Position numbers and translations under genes: made by a program. From an uncultured Sphingopyxis sp. (GTDB lineage: Bacteria > Pseudomonadota > Alphaproteobacteria > Sphingomonadales > Sphingomonadaceae): 5,719 bases of DNA. Numbering within the stretch: the first letter of the stretch is position 1; the number at the start of each line of letters is the position of its first letter. The DNA lies in NCBI GenBank assembly GCA_937957805.1, contig CALFXW010000050.1, forward strand, positions 1 through 5,719, read 5' to 3'. Under the pieces are notes generated by a model that was not told the DNA's origin, searched no databases, and saw only the letters and a program-made list of their open reading frames with translations. Below are positions 5,719 to 5,719 of this stretch, piece after piece.

Positions 5719-5719
5719 C

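Overview
The central part of the window, from somewhere between about 268 and 336 to about 5190, reads as continuous DNA of an alphaproteobacterium, most likely a sphingomonad. The judgement rests on the style of the proteins, moderate-to-high GC coding sequence, the coupling of purF with a short-chain dehydrogenase, a stand-alone hisI, and a LiuR-like MerR gene in front of a DmdC-type acyl-CoA dehydrogenase. I recalled these family features; I could not run a search.

Layout of the core: purF (amidophosphoribosyltransferase, first step of purine synthesis) and an SDR oxidoreductase lie on the minus strand with a 4-base ATGA stop/start overlap. A 113-base spacer separates them from divergently transcribed hisI (histidine synthesis), which overlaps a small cysteine-rich lipoprotein gene in the same ATGA manner. 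After a short gap comes a MerR-family regulator preceded by a clear TTGACG-N4-CGTCAA operator, then an acyl-CoA dehydrogenase 32 bases downstream. The last two look like a self-regulated acyl-CoA catabolism operon.

Both ends do not match the core. At the left is the start of a secreted c-type cytochrome with an FNR/ANR-type box upstream, in betaproteobacterial style. At the right the acyl-CoA dehydrogenase loses its family sequence at about residue 376 of an expected ~600. What follows, in 530 bases, is a patchwork: a pentapeptide-repeat fragment (minus), a methyl-accepting chemotaxis protein signalling-domain fragment (plus), about 100 bases I cannot identify, and the C-terminal part of an HflK-like protein (minus) that also breaks off from its family. 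None has both ends. The simplest reading is a chimeric clone or contig rather than a new natural locus; recent rearrangement is the alternative. I see no RNA gene, CRISPR array or intact mobile element, and no convincing new biological system. The most biologically interesting natural feature is the MerR operator/promoter with an apparently leaderless start.
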